Shown here: piece after piece, positions 1 through 5,502 of the stretch
Numbering within the stretch: position 1 is the stretch's first letter
How the letters are laid out: each line of letters opens with the position of its first letter
Assembly (NCBI GenBank): GCA_023422555.1
Contig: JAFAGQ010000072.1
Span: 1-5,502 of the forward strand
Length of the DNA stretch: 5,502 bases
Source: Pseudomonadota bacterium
GTDB lineage: Bacteria; Pseudomonadota; Gammaproteobacteria; Burkholderiales; Burkholderiaceae_B
Reading direction: 5' to 3'
Notes under the pieces: generated by a model
The model's input: the letters and a program-made list of their open reading frames with translations, nothing else
Database searches by the model: none
Told to the model about the DNA's origin: nothing
Translations under genes and position numbers: made by a program

Positions 1-642
1 GCTGCGAATGTAGGTCATGGCAGAGGCCGCATTGGCAAAATACGTATCTACGACGCCGCTCATCACATCGACCAGCGCCGGGGCGCCGCCCTTGTAGGGA
101 ACATGCACGATATCAATGCCGGACTCCAGTTTGAGCTGTTCGCCGACAATATGAACGGGACTGCCAATGCCATACGAGGCAAAGGTAAGTTTTCCGGGTT
201 TGGCTTTGGCAGCATCAATATAGGATTTGACTGAATCGTAAGGCGAGTTTTCCGGCACCACCATCAGATAGGGCGAGCTGACCACTTTCGACACAGGCAC
301 AAAATCTTTCTGTGCGTCGTAGGGCAGCTTGCGAAGCACGGGATTGATGGAAAACGAAGAGGCATCATAAAGCAGCGTATAGCCATCCGCGGATGCGCGG
401 GCGACCTGACTTGCACCAATGGATCCACTGGCACCGGGCTTGTTTTCAATCACAATGGGTTGCCCGAGCGTATCGCCCAATGTCTTGGCAATGATGCGGG
501 CTGCATTGTCGGCGCCGCCACCTGCAGAATAAGGCACGACCATCCGGATGGCTTTACTGGGATAATCTGCAGACCAGGCGGTACCGCAGACAAAAAGATT
601 GGCGCAAAGTAATGCTGACAGAAGAGGTTTGATTGGTTTCAT
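1..642 (-). CDS. Bug/TctC-family periplasmic solute-binding protein B (partial, C-terminus beyond window)
   Basis: Reading from ATG at 642 down to base 1 stays open for 214 codons, and the gene runs off the left edge. Family members are usually about 320 residues, so roughly a third is missing. Residues 1-24 form a Sec signal peptide (basic MKPIK start, hydrophobic stretch, probable cleavage around AWS/A-DYP). The mature part has the Bug hallmarks: YPSKAIRMVVPY (27-38), AGGGADNAAR (40-49), VIENKPGASGSIG (64-76), ADGYTLLY (85-92) and HVPYKGGAPAL (180-190). Such proteins bind carboxylates or related small acids in the periplasm and normally feed a TctAB-type transporter; some act as sensors. 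It is the last visible gene of the minus-strand operon, 38 bp after the cyclase stop. The best Shine-Dalgarno (GGAG) lies 12 nt from the ATG, which is long. Cys19 lacks a convincing lipobox, so a lipoprotein is unlikely. The ligand is unknown. Confidence 0.93.
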   Translation of the reverse strand, partial: MKPIKPLLSALLCANLFVCGTAWSADYPSKAIRMVVPYSAGGGADNAARIIAKTLGDTLGQPIVIENKPGASGSIGASQVARASADGYTLLYDASSFSINPVLRKLPYDAQKDFVPVSKVVSSPYLMVVPENSPYDSVKSYIDAAKAKPGKLTFASYGIGSPVHIVGEQLKLESGIDIVHVPYKGGAPALVDVMSGVVDTYFANAASAMTYIRS

Positions 643-680
643 AGTTACGGTGGTCTCCGTGATAGTTATATTTCCCGGCG

Positions 681-1703
681 CTATACGGTTGCTACCGGAT
701 TGACAGGGGCGCCCACCATACCCGGAAGGTAAATGGGTGGCGCAGTCAGAAAGAACGCATGACGCTTGTGATCCCGCAGCCACTGCGCGAGCGTTGACAG
801 ATGCCATAATTCGCCTAGCGGGATTCCCAGTTTGACCAGGCAATGTTCGTGCAAGGGGAGTAGCGGTCCTTTTTCGGCCTTCAGCGTGTAATTGCGTTTT
901 TCTACTGCATGATTGTCAGCAGCCAGCGCAGAAACGCCGGATTCTGTGATCCATTCACGTAGTGCGGGATCATTGCCATCCAGTGCGCAGCAGCTGGTTT
1001 TTAGGATCTGATGATCGTCATCCGCCTGCAGATTCAAAGCGATATCTGCCAGTCCGGTGTGAAAACAGACGATATCGCCCTTGCGCACCTGGATCTGATC
1101 CGCCTTCATGACATGTTCAATATCAGCGAAGCTGACCAGACGAGCGTCATCGCCAAAATGATGGCGCAGGTCGATCAGCACGCCACGCCCCTGAATGCCA
1201 TGGCGGGCCATGGGGTCGATGGAAAGGGCGGCGGCACCATTAAAATTGTCACTTGTCGCAGTTGAATGTCCGACCACACGGAAACCGTTGTAGCCCACGG
1301 GTTTGGCAGTCCCGCTACCGTCTGCGTCAAAGCAGGAACAAACATGCCCGAAAGCATCCCATTGCGTTGAATACTGCGGCGACATGGTAACCACATCATC
1401 GCTAATCACATCTGTGGCACCAGGTGTTTCGTCGCCAAGAGGGAAATTGAAGACCGGCACGCCATTTTTGCGTGAAGGGCTGATCACCGGTCCCTTGCGT
1501 CGCGGGTTAAGTATCGGTTGGCGGGGGACGTCCAGCGGCAGGCTTAGAGAGAAGCTCAGCCCTTCCTGAATTTCCCTTGCCGCTGCGACACGCGCACTGG
1601 CATCAATCCAGTTCAGGCGCCCCAACTGATCGTCAGGACCAAACTCGCCCCAATTTGCGCCCTCCGGACGCTGCTTCCAGTTCGCATTGTTGATTTTATC
1701 CAT
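681..1703 (-). CDS. Cyclase-family (PF04199-like) metal-dependent hydrolase, long type
   Basis: A 340-residue cytoplasmic protein of the cyclase / kynurenine formamidase / isatin hydrolase superfamily; no signal peptide is evident. Family members hydrolyse amide, lactam or ester bonds using a metal bound by HxGTHxD near the N-terminal third and a His/Glu pair near the C-terminus. Here the core motif is QYSTQWDAFGH (residues 110-120): T113, D116 and H120 are kept, but both metal-ligand His positions read as Gln (Q110, Q114). As I recall, the longer (about 300-350 aa) cyclase subgroup often shows the TQWD form. Other recognisable parts are GRGVLIDLR (172-180), KGDIVCFHTG (208-217), ADNHAVE (262-268) and HEHCLVKLGIPLGEL (285-299), where H287 and E298 are candidate ligands. 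It ends VGAPVNPVATV, typical of this subgroup. The ATG follows the CoA-transferase stop by 12 bp, with GGGA 7 nt upstream, so translation is probably coupled. The substrate is unknown; ring opening of a lactone or lactam before CoA activation is inference. Confidence 0.9.
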   Translation of the reverse strand: MDKINNANWKQRPEGANWGEFGPDDQLGRLNWIDASARVAAAREIQEGLSFSLSLPLDVPRQPILNPRRKGPVISPSRKNGVPVFNFPLGDETPGATDVISDDVVTMSPQYSTQWDAFGHVCSCFDADGSGTAKPVGYNGFRVVGHSTATSDNFNGAAALSIDPMARHGIQGRGVLIDLRHHFGDDARLVSFADIEHVMKADQIQVRKGDIVCFHTGLADIALNLQADDDHQILKTSCCALDGNDPALREWITESGVSALAADNHAVEKRNYTLKAEKGPLLPLHEHCLVKLGIPLGELWHLSTLAQWLRDHKRHAFFLTAPPIYLPGMVGAPVNPVATV

Positions 1704-1715
1704 GAGAAATTCCCG

Positions 1716-2912
1716 TTAGCGCACGACGCCCTTTTCCCTGAATTCCTGGATATCACGCTCGGAATATCCATACTCCGCCAGCAGTTCTGCGGTGTGTTCT
1801 CCGAAGTCGGGCGCGGCAAGATCGGTGGCGCAAGGGGTCTGATCGAGTTTCAACAGCCCGGTAATGCTTTTGTATTTACCGATTTTGCTGTGTGTAAATT
1901 CGCGGATCATGCCCTCAGCCAGCACCTGTGGGTGCTCGAACATATCATCTACCGGGCGTACGCGGGCGCAGGGCACCTGTACGCCAAAAATGGATTCCCA
2001 TTCGGCCGCGCTGCGCCTGGACAGTGCCTCGCGAATAATCGGCACAATCACATCTGCATTTTCGGCACGCTTGCGGACCGTGTTGTAGCGCTCGTCGCTT
2101 GCCAGTGCCTGCAATCCGGTCAGATCGCACAGCGCTTCCCAGAAATGCGGTGTATTGGCCGACAGATAAATAAACCCCTCTTTGGTGGGATGTATGCCGG
2201 TAATGCCTCCGGAACGCATATCACGGGGAATATCCTTGGGTTCGCCTTCGGCCCAGACCAGTCTTGTGGACTGCATGGTCAGGGCACTGGCCAGCAATGA
2301 GACTTCGACATACGATCCTTTGCCGGTACGTTCCCGCTTGAACAGGGCGGCATTCACGCTGTTTGCAATCATGGCGCTGGCATAAAAATCCACAACCGAA
2401 CCATAGACAATTTCCGGTTCAGGCTTGCCCATGCCCTGTGAATCACAAATGCCCGTCATGGACTGCAGTACCTGATCATAGCCGGCGTTGTTGGCCATCG
2501 GACCGCTGGAGCCATAGCCTGTCATGGCACAGTAAACCAGTTTCGGATTCAGTTGTGATAACGTGGGAAAGTCGATTTTCAGTCTTGCAGGAACCTTGGG
2601 CCGAAAATTGTGAACCAGCACGTCAGCCTGTTCCAGCAACTTAAGGAAGATAGCGTAGCCCTGATCAGACTTCAGATCGATACTGATGCCGCGCTTTCCC
2701 CGATTCACACCAATAAAGGCGCGACTCTCTTCTTCAAGTGTCGACGGGTACTTGCGCAGGTTATCTCCCTCTGGCGGTTCGATCTTGATGACCTCTGCGC
2801 CCAGGTCAGCCAGCAGTGTGCAGCCGTAGGGCCCTGCGATGTAGGCGCTCAGATCCAGCACACGAATGCCAGTCAGGGGTAAGTCGTTATTGGCTGTCAT
2901 GCCAGTTGTCAT
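1716..2912 (-). CDS. CaiB/BaiF family (family III) CoA-transferase
   Basis: A 398-residue cytoplasmic enzyme of normal family length. Family III enzymes move CoA between carboxylic acids through an aspartyl-CoA anhydride/thioester. Visible signatures: GIRVLDLSAYIAGPYG (15-30), LADLGAEVIKIEPPEGD (34-50), NRGKRGISIDLK (70-81), ADVLVHNFRP (96-105), TGYGSSGP (131-138) and AGYDQVLQSMTG (143-154). D175 in GSVVDFYASAM aligns with the catalytic Asp (about position 169 in formyl-CoA transferase and CaiB). The ATG at 2912 is preferred over the in-frame ATG at 2900 (M5) because GGAA lies 7 nt upstream of the first and nothing comparable precedes the second. It starts 15 bp after the stop of Bug protein A and ends 12 bp before the cyclase ATG. 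It probably activates the acid that is later cleaved as CoA ester by the CitE-like enzyme; the donor CoA (succinyl-CoA is common in the family) and the acceptor cannot be read from the sequence. Confidence 0.95.
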   Translation of the reverse strand: MTTGMTANNDLPLTGIRVLDLSAYIAGPYGCTLLADLGAEVIKIEPPEGDNLRKYPSTLEEESRAFIGVNRGKRGISIDLKSDQGYAIFLKLLEQADVLVHNFRPKVPARLKIDFPTLSQLNPKLVYCAMTGYGSSGPMANNAGYDQVLQSMTGICDSQGMGKPEPEIVYGSVVDFYASAMIANSVNAALFKRERTGKGSYVEVSLLASALTMQSTRLVWAEGEPKDIPRDMRSGGITGIHPTKEGFIYLSANTPHFWEALCDLTGLQALASDERYNTVRKRAENADVIVPIIREALSRRSAAEWESIFGVQVPCARVRPVDDMFEHPQVLAEGMIREFTHSKIGKYKSITGLLKLDQTPCATDLAAPDFGEHTAELLAEYGYSERDIQEFREKGVVR

Positions 2913-2927
2913 AAAGCGTTTCCGTAT

Positions 2928-3941
2928 TTATTTTTGCACGTGAATATCGCGATCTTTGGCAACCTTTTTCCAAAGCGCGATGTTGTCGCTGATTTCCTTG
3001 TCGAAATCGGCAGATGTCATATAGGCCGCCTCGGCGCCTTCCTTGAGGAAGAATTTTTTGAGCTCGGGATCAGACGTTGCGGTTTTCAGCGCGTCATTGA
3101 GCTTGTTCACAATGGCGTCCGGCGTTCCTCTCGGCGCAAGAATGCCCCACCAGATTTTGAAGTTGTAGTCCGGAACATCGGCGGCAATGGTTGGCAGGTC
3201 AGGCGCTACCTGGCTTTTCTCGCTGCTGGTCACGCCAAGGGAAATGGCATTTCCGGTGCCTACCGCAGGCAGTAAAGACGGACCGCTGGCGATCAGCACA
3301 TCTACCTGGTCTCCGAGCAGTGCATTGGTTGCCGGACCCATTCCTTTGAATGGCACATGGGTCATTTTGATATTGGCCAGTGAATTGAGCATTTCAGTCG
3401 CAAATTGATTGCTGCTGCCAGGGCCTGATGATGAGTAATTCAGTTTTTCCGGGTTTTTCTTCGCGTAATCGATCAGGTCTGCCACTTTGGTGATTCCCAA
3501 TGTCTTGCGTACAGCAAGAATAAAGGGCCCTTCAGCCATCAGGCCTACACCGCGCAGATCCTTGATAGGATCAAAAGGCAGTGAGGGCTGGATCGCGGCA
3601 TTTGTCGTAAAGCTTGAAGACACGGCCGCCAGGGTATAGCCATCGGGTTTGGCGCGAGCCACCTGCATGGTGCCAATGGAGCCGCCAGCTCCGCCTTTGT
3701 TTTCAATGACAACCGTGGTTTTCAGCAGGGTGCCCAGTTTCATGCCAACGGCACGCGCAAAGGTGTCATTGGACCCGCCTGGCGGATAAGGCACGACCAG
3801 GGTGATTGGCCGCTCTCCGGGAAAATTCGCGGCATCCGCATCAGCGGCCACGGCGGTGAGTGGCTGTGCAACCACGCTTGCAAGCAACAGCGCTGCGCCC
3901 GCTTTCAGTGGAAAAGCATATTTCATCTGGGTTTTCTTCAT
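2928..3941 (-). CDS. Bug/TctC-family periplasmic solute-binding protein A
   Basis: Complete, 337 residues from the chosen ATG. The reading frame is open further, to a TTG at 3974 inside the preceding gene, but the ATG at 3941 has a strong GAGGAG 6 nt upstream and opens directly into a signal peptide (MKKTQMKYAF then a hydrophobic core, cleavage near residues 32-33 of TAVAA-DADAA). Mature hallmarks: RPITLVVPYPPGGSNDTFARAVG (44-66, in pieces), VIENKGGAGGSIG (78-90), VARAKPDGYTL (94-104), LNYSSSGPGSSNQFATEML in the middle and HVPFKGMGPATNALLGDQVDV after it. The family binds carboxylates in a closed periplasmic cleft. It lies between the CitE-like lyase (22 bp upstream) and the CoA-transferase (15 bp downstream), so its ligand is likely that operon's substrate. 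It is a clear paralogue of protein B at 1-642 but diverged. No TctA/TctB genes are in the window. Confidence 0.95.
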   Translation of the reverse strand: MKKTQMKYAFPLKAGAALLLASVVAQPLTAVAADADAANFPGERPITLVVPYPPGGSNDTFARAVGMKLGTLLKTTVVIENKGGAGGSIGTMQVARAKPDGYTLAAVSSSFTTNAAIQPSLPFDPIKDLRGVGLMAEGPFILAVRKTLGITKVADLIDYAKKNPEKLNYSSSGPGSSNQFATEMLNSLANIKMTHVPFKGMGPATNALLGDQVDVLIASGPSLLPAVGTGNAISLGVTSSEKSQVAPDLPTIAADVPDYNFKIWWGILAPRGTPDAIVNKLNDALKTATSDPELKKFFLKEGAEAAYMTSADFDKEISDNIALWKKVAKDRDIHVQK

Positions 3942-3947
3942 TGAGGT

Positions 3948-3953
3948 CTCCTC
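3948..3953 (-). promoter_or_regulatory. Shine-Dalgarno deciding the start of Bug protein A
   Basis: GAGGAG on the minus strand lies 6 nt before the ATG at 3941. It selects this ATG over the upstream in-frame TTG at 3974, which would overlap the lyase gene by 11 bp and place 11 extra polar residues before the signal peptide. Confidence 0.8.
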
Positions 3954-3963
3954 ATTACCTGCA

Positions 3964-4800
3964 TTATTCGCCAACCTGGCGCAGGATCATTTTTGCTTTG
4001 TTGATAAAAGGTACGTCTATCATTTTCCCGTCAAGCACATAGGCGCCATGAGCAGTGTCGGCTGCCGAGGCAACCACCTTGCGGGCCCACTCAATTTCCT
4101 GTGCAGAAGGCGCGAATACTTCATTTGCAATCGCAATCTGCGACGGATGTATGCATGTTTTGCCCAGGAAGCCCAACGATCTGGCCAGTTCCGCTTCCTT
4201 GCGATAACCTTCGCCGTTGCGAATATCGGTATAGGCGGTGTCGTAGGCGTAAACGCCGGCGCTGCCTGCCGCCAGTCGCAGACTCATCATGACCTGGTGC
4301 ACGTTCGCCGGCTCGTAACGATGAATGCCCAGTGGCTCGAACAGATCACCCAGACCCAGTTGCAGGCCGGTAATGCGTCTGTCGGTCGCGGCGATGCTGG
4401 CCGCATTGATCAGCGCGAGCGGCGTTTCAATATTGACCAGAATGGCAGGCGGCTTATCCAGCACACCTGCCACTTTGTCGAACGCAACAAAGAAATCCTG
4501 CATCTGCTCGGCGGTTTCGATTTTTGGAATATTGATCAGGTCCACCGCTTCGACCATGCAGGCCTGCAGGTCATCATTGAACCAGACGGTGCCCATGTCA
4601 TTGATTCGCACGATAATGGTTTTTGTGTGCGAGGCTGGATCCAGGCCGTCAAGAAAATTGCCAAGCTGCTGCCGTGCCTCGTCCTTGTGCTGCTCCAGTA
4701 CTGCATCTTCAAGGTCGAAGGAAAGGGCGTCTGCCTGACTGTTCAGCGCCTTTTCGAACAGCTCCGGTCGTGACGCCGGCACGAATAATTTGCTTTTCAT
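3964..4800 (-). CDS. CitE-like CoA-ester lyase (HpcH/HpaI aldolase / citrate lyase beta superfamily)
   Basis: A 278-residue cytoplasmic TIM-barrel lyase, first gene of the operon. Signatures: KLFVPASRPELFEKAL (4-19), SFDLEDAV (27-34), IVRIND (63-68), INIPKIE (89-95), ILVNIETPLAL (120-130), GLGDLFEPLG (149-158) and GKTCIHPSQI (213-222). R65 is the expected CoA-ester/substrate Arg, and E125 and D152 are the expected Mg2+ ligands, so the active site looks intact. Relatives cleave malyl-CoA, citramalyl-CoA or similar hydroxyacyl-CoA thioesters to an acyl-CoA plus an oxoacid. As no citrate lyase alpha or gamma genes sit next to it and a CoA-transferase does, a free-CoA-ester lyase is more likely than a citrate lyase subunit. 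The ATG is supported by GGAGAG 5 nt upstream. The specific substrate is not determinable here. Confidence 0.94.
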   Translation of the reverse strand: MKSKLFVPASRPELFEKALNSQADALSFDLEDAVLEQHKDEARQQLGNFLDGLDPASHTKTIIVRINDMGTVWFNDDLQACMVEAVDLINIPKIETAEQMQDFFVAFDKVAGVLDKPPAILVNIETPLALINAASIAATDRRITGLQLGLGDLFEPLGIHRYEPANVHQVMMSLRLAAGSAGVYAYDTAYTDIRNGEGYRKEAELARSLGFLGKTCIHPSQIAIANEVFAPSAQEIEWARKVVASAADTAHGAYVLDGKMIDVPFINKAKMILRQVGE

Positions 4801-4805
4801 TGTCT

Positions 4806-4811
4806 CTCTCC
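4806..4811 (-). promoter_or_regulatory. Shine-Dalgarno of the CitE-like lyase gene
   Basis: GGAGAG on the minus strand lies 5 nt before the ATG at 4800. It is the strongest ribosome-binding signal for the operon's first gene and confirms the start. Confidence 0.7.
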
Positions 4812-4841
4812 ATTCTTGGAAACAAGATAATACGAGAGAAA

Positions 4842-4870
4842 TGATAGAAAATATGACTGTATTTTTATCA
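4842..4870. promoter_or_regulatory. Imperfect 29-bp inverted repeat, possible second regulator site
   Basis: TGATA (4842-4846) pairs with TATCA (4866-4870), and AAAATA (4848-4853) pairs with TATTTT (4860-4865), with one unpaired G at 4847 and a 6-nt centre TGACTG. It abuts the 27-bp palindrome on the operon side and overlaps the expected -35/-10 zone of the operon promoter. LysR systems typically have a strict recognition site and a weaker activation site next to the target promoter, and this element is placed as the latter would be. The AT-rich content makes chance symmetry more likely than for the 27-bp element. Confidence 0.4.
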
Positions 4871-4897
4871 TCAAAAGATATAAATTATGTCTTTTGA
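4871..4897. promoter_or_regulatory. 27-bp near-perfect palindrome, probable LysR operator
   Basis: The arms TCAAAAGA (4871-4878) and TCTTTTGA (4890-4897) are exact inverted repeats. The 11-nt middle holds a second exact pair, ATAA (4880-4883) and TTAT (4885-4888), around a central A at 4884. Only one of 13 base pairs (4879/4889) fails. Each half reads as T-N11-A (4871/4883 and 4885/4897), resembling the LysR T-N11-A motif, although this is a loose pattern. The centre lies 84 bp from the CitE-like start codon and 89 bp from the LysR start codon. The most likely role is the high-affinity recognition site of the divergent regulator. Confidence 0.6.
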
Positions 4898-4972
4898 AAT
4901 ATCGACCTGGCCGGCTCTTCTGCGAAATCCCCTTCTGCCAATCTGAGGAAGCGCTGATATCCACCCACTCCT

Positions 4973-5502
4973 ATGAACACACAATTTATCCGGACGTTTC
5001 TACTGGTTCATCAGCTGGGCTCCATGGCGCAGGCAGCCAGAAAGCTGAACGTGACGCATGGTACGGTTGCGCAACAGATCGCCTCCCTGGAGAAAGACAT
5101 TGGCGTCACATTGGTGGCTCGCGCAGGCAAAACCGTACATGTGACGGATGCCGGGCTGCGCATACTGGACCGATTGATGCTGATCGTAAATGAAATCGAC
5201 GCCTTGCCCGGCGCGGCCAATTCAAATGAAATTCGCGGGGAATTGCGGATTGGTGCCGGAAACAGCGCGCTTAACAGCGTCCTGCCGGATATTCTGAGTC
5301 TGCTGGTGCGGCGTTACCCGGATGTGAATGTTGTTATTGAACCGGGCGTATCACCGGATTTTTATCGCGAGATAGAAAAGGGCGGGCTGGACGCCGCGAT
5401 TGCCATTGAACCTCCGTACACACTTCCCAAGACGTTGGAATGGACGTTATTGCGCGAAGAACCGTTTGTCCTGTTGACCTCTGAAGTCCATAAGGGTAAA
5501 AA
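4973..5502 (+). CDS. LysR-type transcriptional regulator (partial, C-terminus beyond window)
   Basis: Open from ATG at 4973 to the right edge (176 complete codons plus 2 bases; the family is usually about 300 residues). The N-terminus is a LysR winged helix-turn-helix: FIRTFLLVHQLGSMAQAARKL (5-25, in two parts), NVTHGTVAQQIASLEKDIGV (26-45), then the wing with VHVTDAGLRIL (55-65) and a linker helix (66-80). The effector domain starts with RGELRIGAG (88-96), followed by LPDILSLLVRRYPDVNVVIEPG (104-125, in part) and LDAAIAI (139-145). It is divergent from the operon and probably controls it and itself. An in-frame TGA at 4955-4957 rules out a longer protein, so this ATG is the first possible start, yet no Shine-Dalgarno sits at normal distance (the nearest purine run, GAGGAA at 4945-4950, is 22 nt away). 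The inducer is unknown; a pathway acid or CoA ester is the usual expectation. Confidence 0.93.
   Translation, partial: MNTQFIRTFLLVHQLGSMAQAARKLNVTHGTVAQQIASLEKDIGVTLVARAGKTVHVTDAGLRILDRLMLIVNEIDALPGAANSNEIRGELRIGAGNSALNSVLPDILSLLVRRYPDVNVVIEPGVSPDFYREIEKGGLDAAIAIEPPYTLPKTLEWTLLREEPFVLLTSEVHKGK

Larger units (their letters stand above)
4801..4972. promoter_or_regulatory. Divergent promoter region between the operon and the LysR gene
   Basis: This 172-bp gap separates two start codons facing away from each other. It is distinctly AT-rich from about 4820 to 4905 compared with the flanking genes. On the minus strand two -10-like hexamers can be seen for the operon, TATTAT (4827-4832) and TATCAT (4841-4846), both five of six to consensus but without a good -35 box, which is normal for activator-dependent promoters. 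On the plus strand TATAAA (4879-4884) could be the -10 for the LysR gene; it lies inside the 27-bp palindrome, which would fit autorepression. The exact transcription starts cannot be fixed from the sequence. Confidence 0.65.

Noticed and set aside
643..680. Small inverted repeat ACGG/CCGT (647-650 and 657-660) in the gap before Bug protein B, considered as a terminator or processing site.
   Set aside because: The stem is only 4 bp, with no following T-run on the minus strand, so it does not support termination or an operon break.
1794..2300. A plus-strand open frame of 168 codons opposite the CoA-transferase.
   Set aside because: It is antisense to strongly conserved CoA-transferase motifs and shows no domain or ribosome-binding signal of its own.
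3943..3953. GAGG-AGA-CCTC short dyad at the Bug protein A ribosome-binding site, considered as a regulatory hairpin.
   Set aside because: A 4-bp stem with a 3-nt loop is marginal in stability and readily arises by chance around a purine-rich site.
3942..3974. A longer version of Bug protein A starting at TTG 3974.
   Set aside because: It overlaps the lyase gene by 11 bp, lacks a ribosome-binding site, and adds a polar stretch before the signal peptide; ATG 3941 has a strong GAGGAG at ideal spacing.
3802..4773. A long plus-strand open frame (323 codons) opposite the lyase and Bug genes.
   Set aside because: It is antisense to two well-supported genes, has Cys/His/Arg-rich composition typical of a shadow frame, and matches no family I recognise.
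4887..4946. A 19-codon reading frame (ATG 4887 to TGA 4944-4946) upstream of the LysR gene, a possible leader peptide.
   Set aside because: It has no Shine-Dalgarno, begins inside the palindrome, and has no attenuator-like residue run or following hairpin; chance is the simpler explanation.

Overview
The window looks like a chromosomal catabolic locus from a betaproteobacterium. Two tripartite-tricarboxylate-type (Bug/TctC) periplasmic binding proteins sit together with a CaiB/BaiF CoA-transferase, a CitE-like lyase and a LysR regulator, a mix very common in Alcaligenaceae (Bordetella, Achromobacter, Advenella and relatives). The moderate GC content by eye would suit a lower-GC member such as Advenella, but this genus-level guess is inference only.

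Layout. Five genes lie on the minus strand and are read from right to left: CitE-like CoA-ester lyase (3964-4800), Bug binding protein A (2928-3941), family III CoA-transferase (1716-2912), long-type cyclase-family hydrolase (681-1703) and Bug binding protein B (1-642, C-terminus outside the window). The gaps are 22, 15, 12 and 38 bp, and I see no terminator between them, so they read as one operon. A LysR-type regulator (4973 to beyond 5502, C-terminus outside the window) is divergent. The 172-bp AT-rich gap between it and the operon (4801-4972) carries two abutting inverted repeats: a nearly perfect 27-bp palindrome (4871-4897) almost exactly midway between the two start codons, and an imperfect 29-bp one (4842-4870) on the operon side. 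This arrangement fits a LysR-controlled divergent promoter.

How the genes could work together. The Bug proteins would capture a small organic acid in the periplasm. The cyclase-family enzyme could hydrolyse a ring (lactone or lactam) or an amide/ester. The CoA-transferase would activate a carboxylate to its CoA thioester, and the CitE-like enzyme would cleave a hydroxyacyl-CoA of the malyl- or citramalyl-CoA kind into acyl-CoA and an oxoacid. The LysR protein would sense the substrate or an intermediate. The actual substrate cannot be read from the sequence. No hydratase, dehydrogenase or TctA/TctB membrane subunit is inside the window. No RNA genes, mobile elements, CRISPR arrays or origins were seen.
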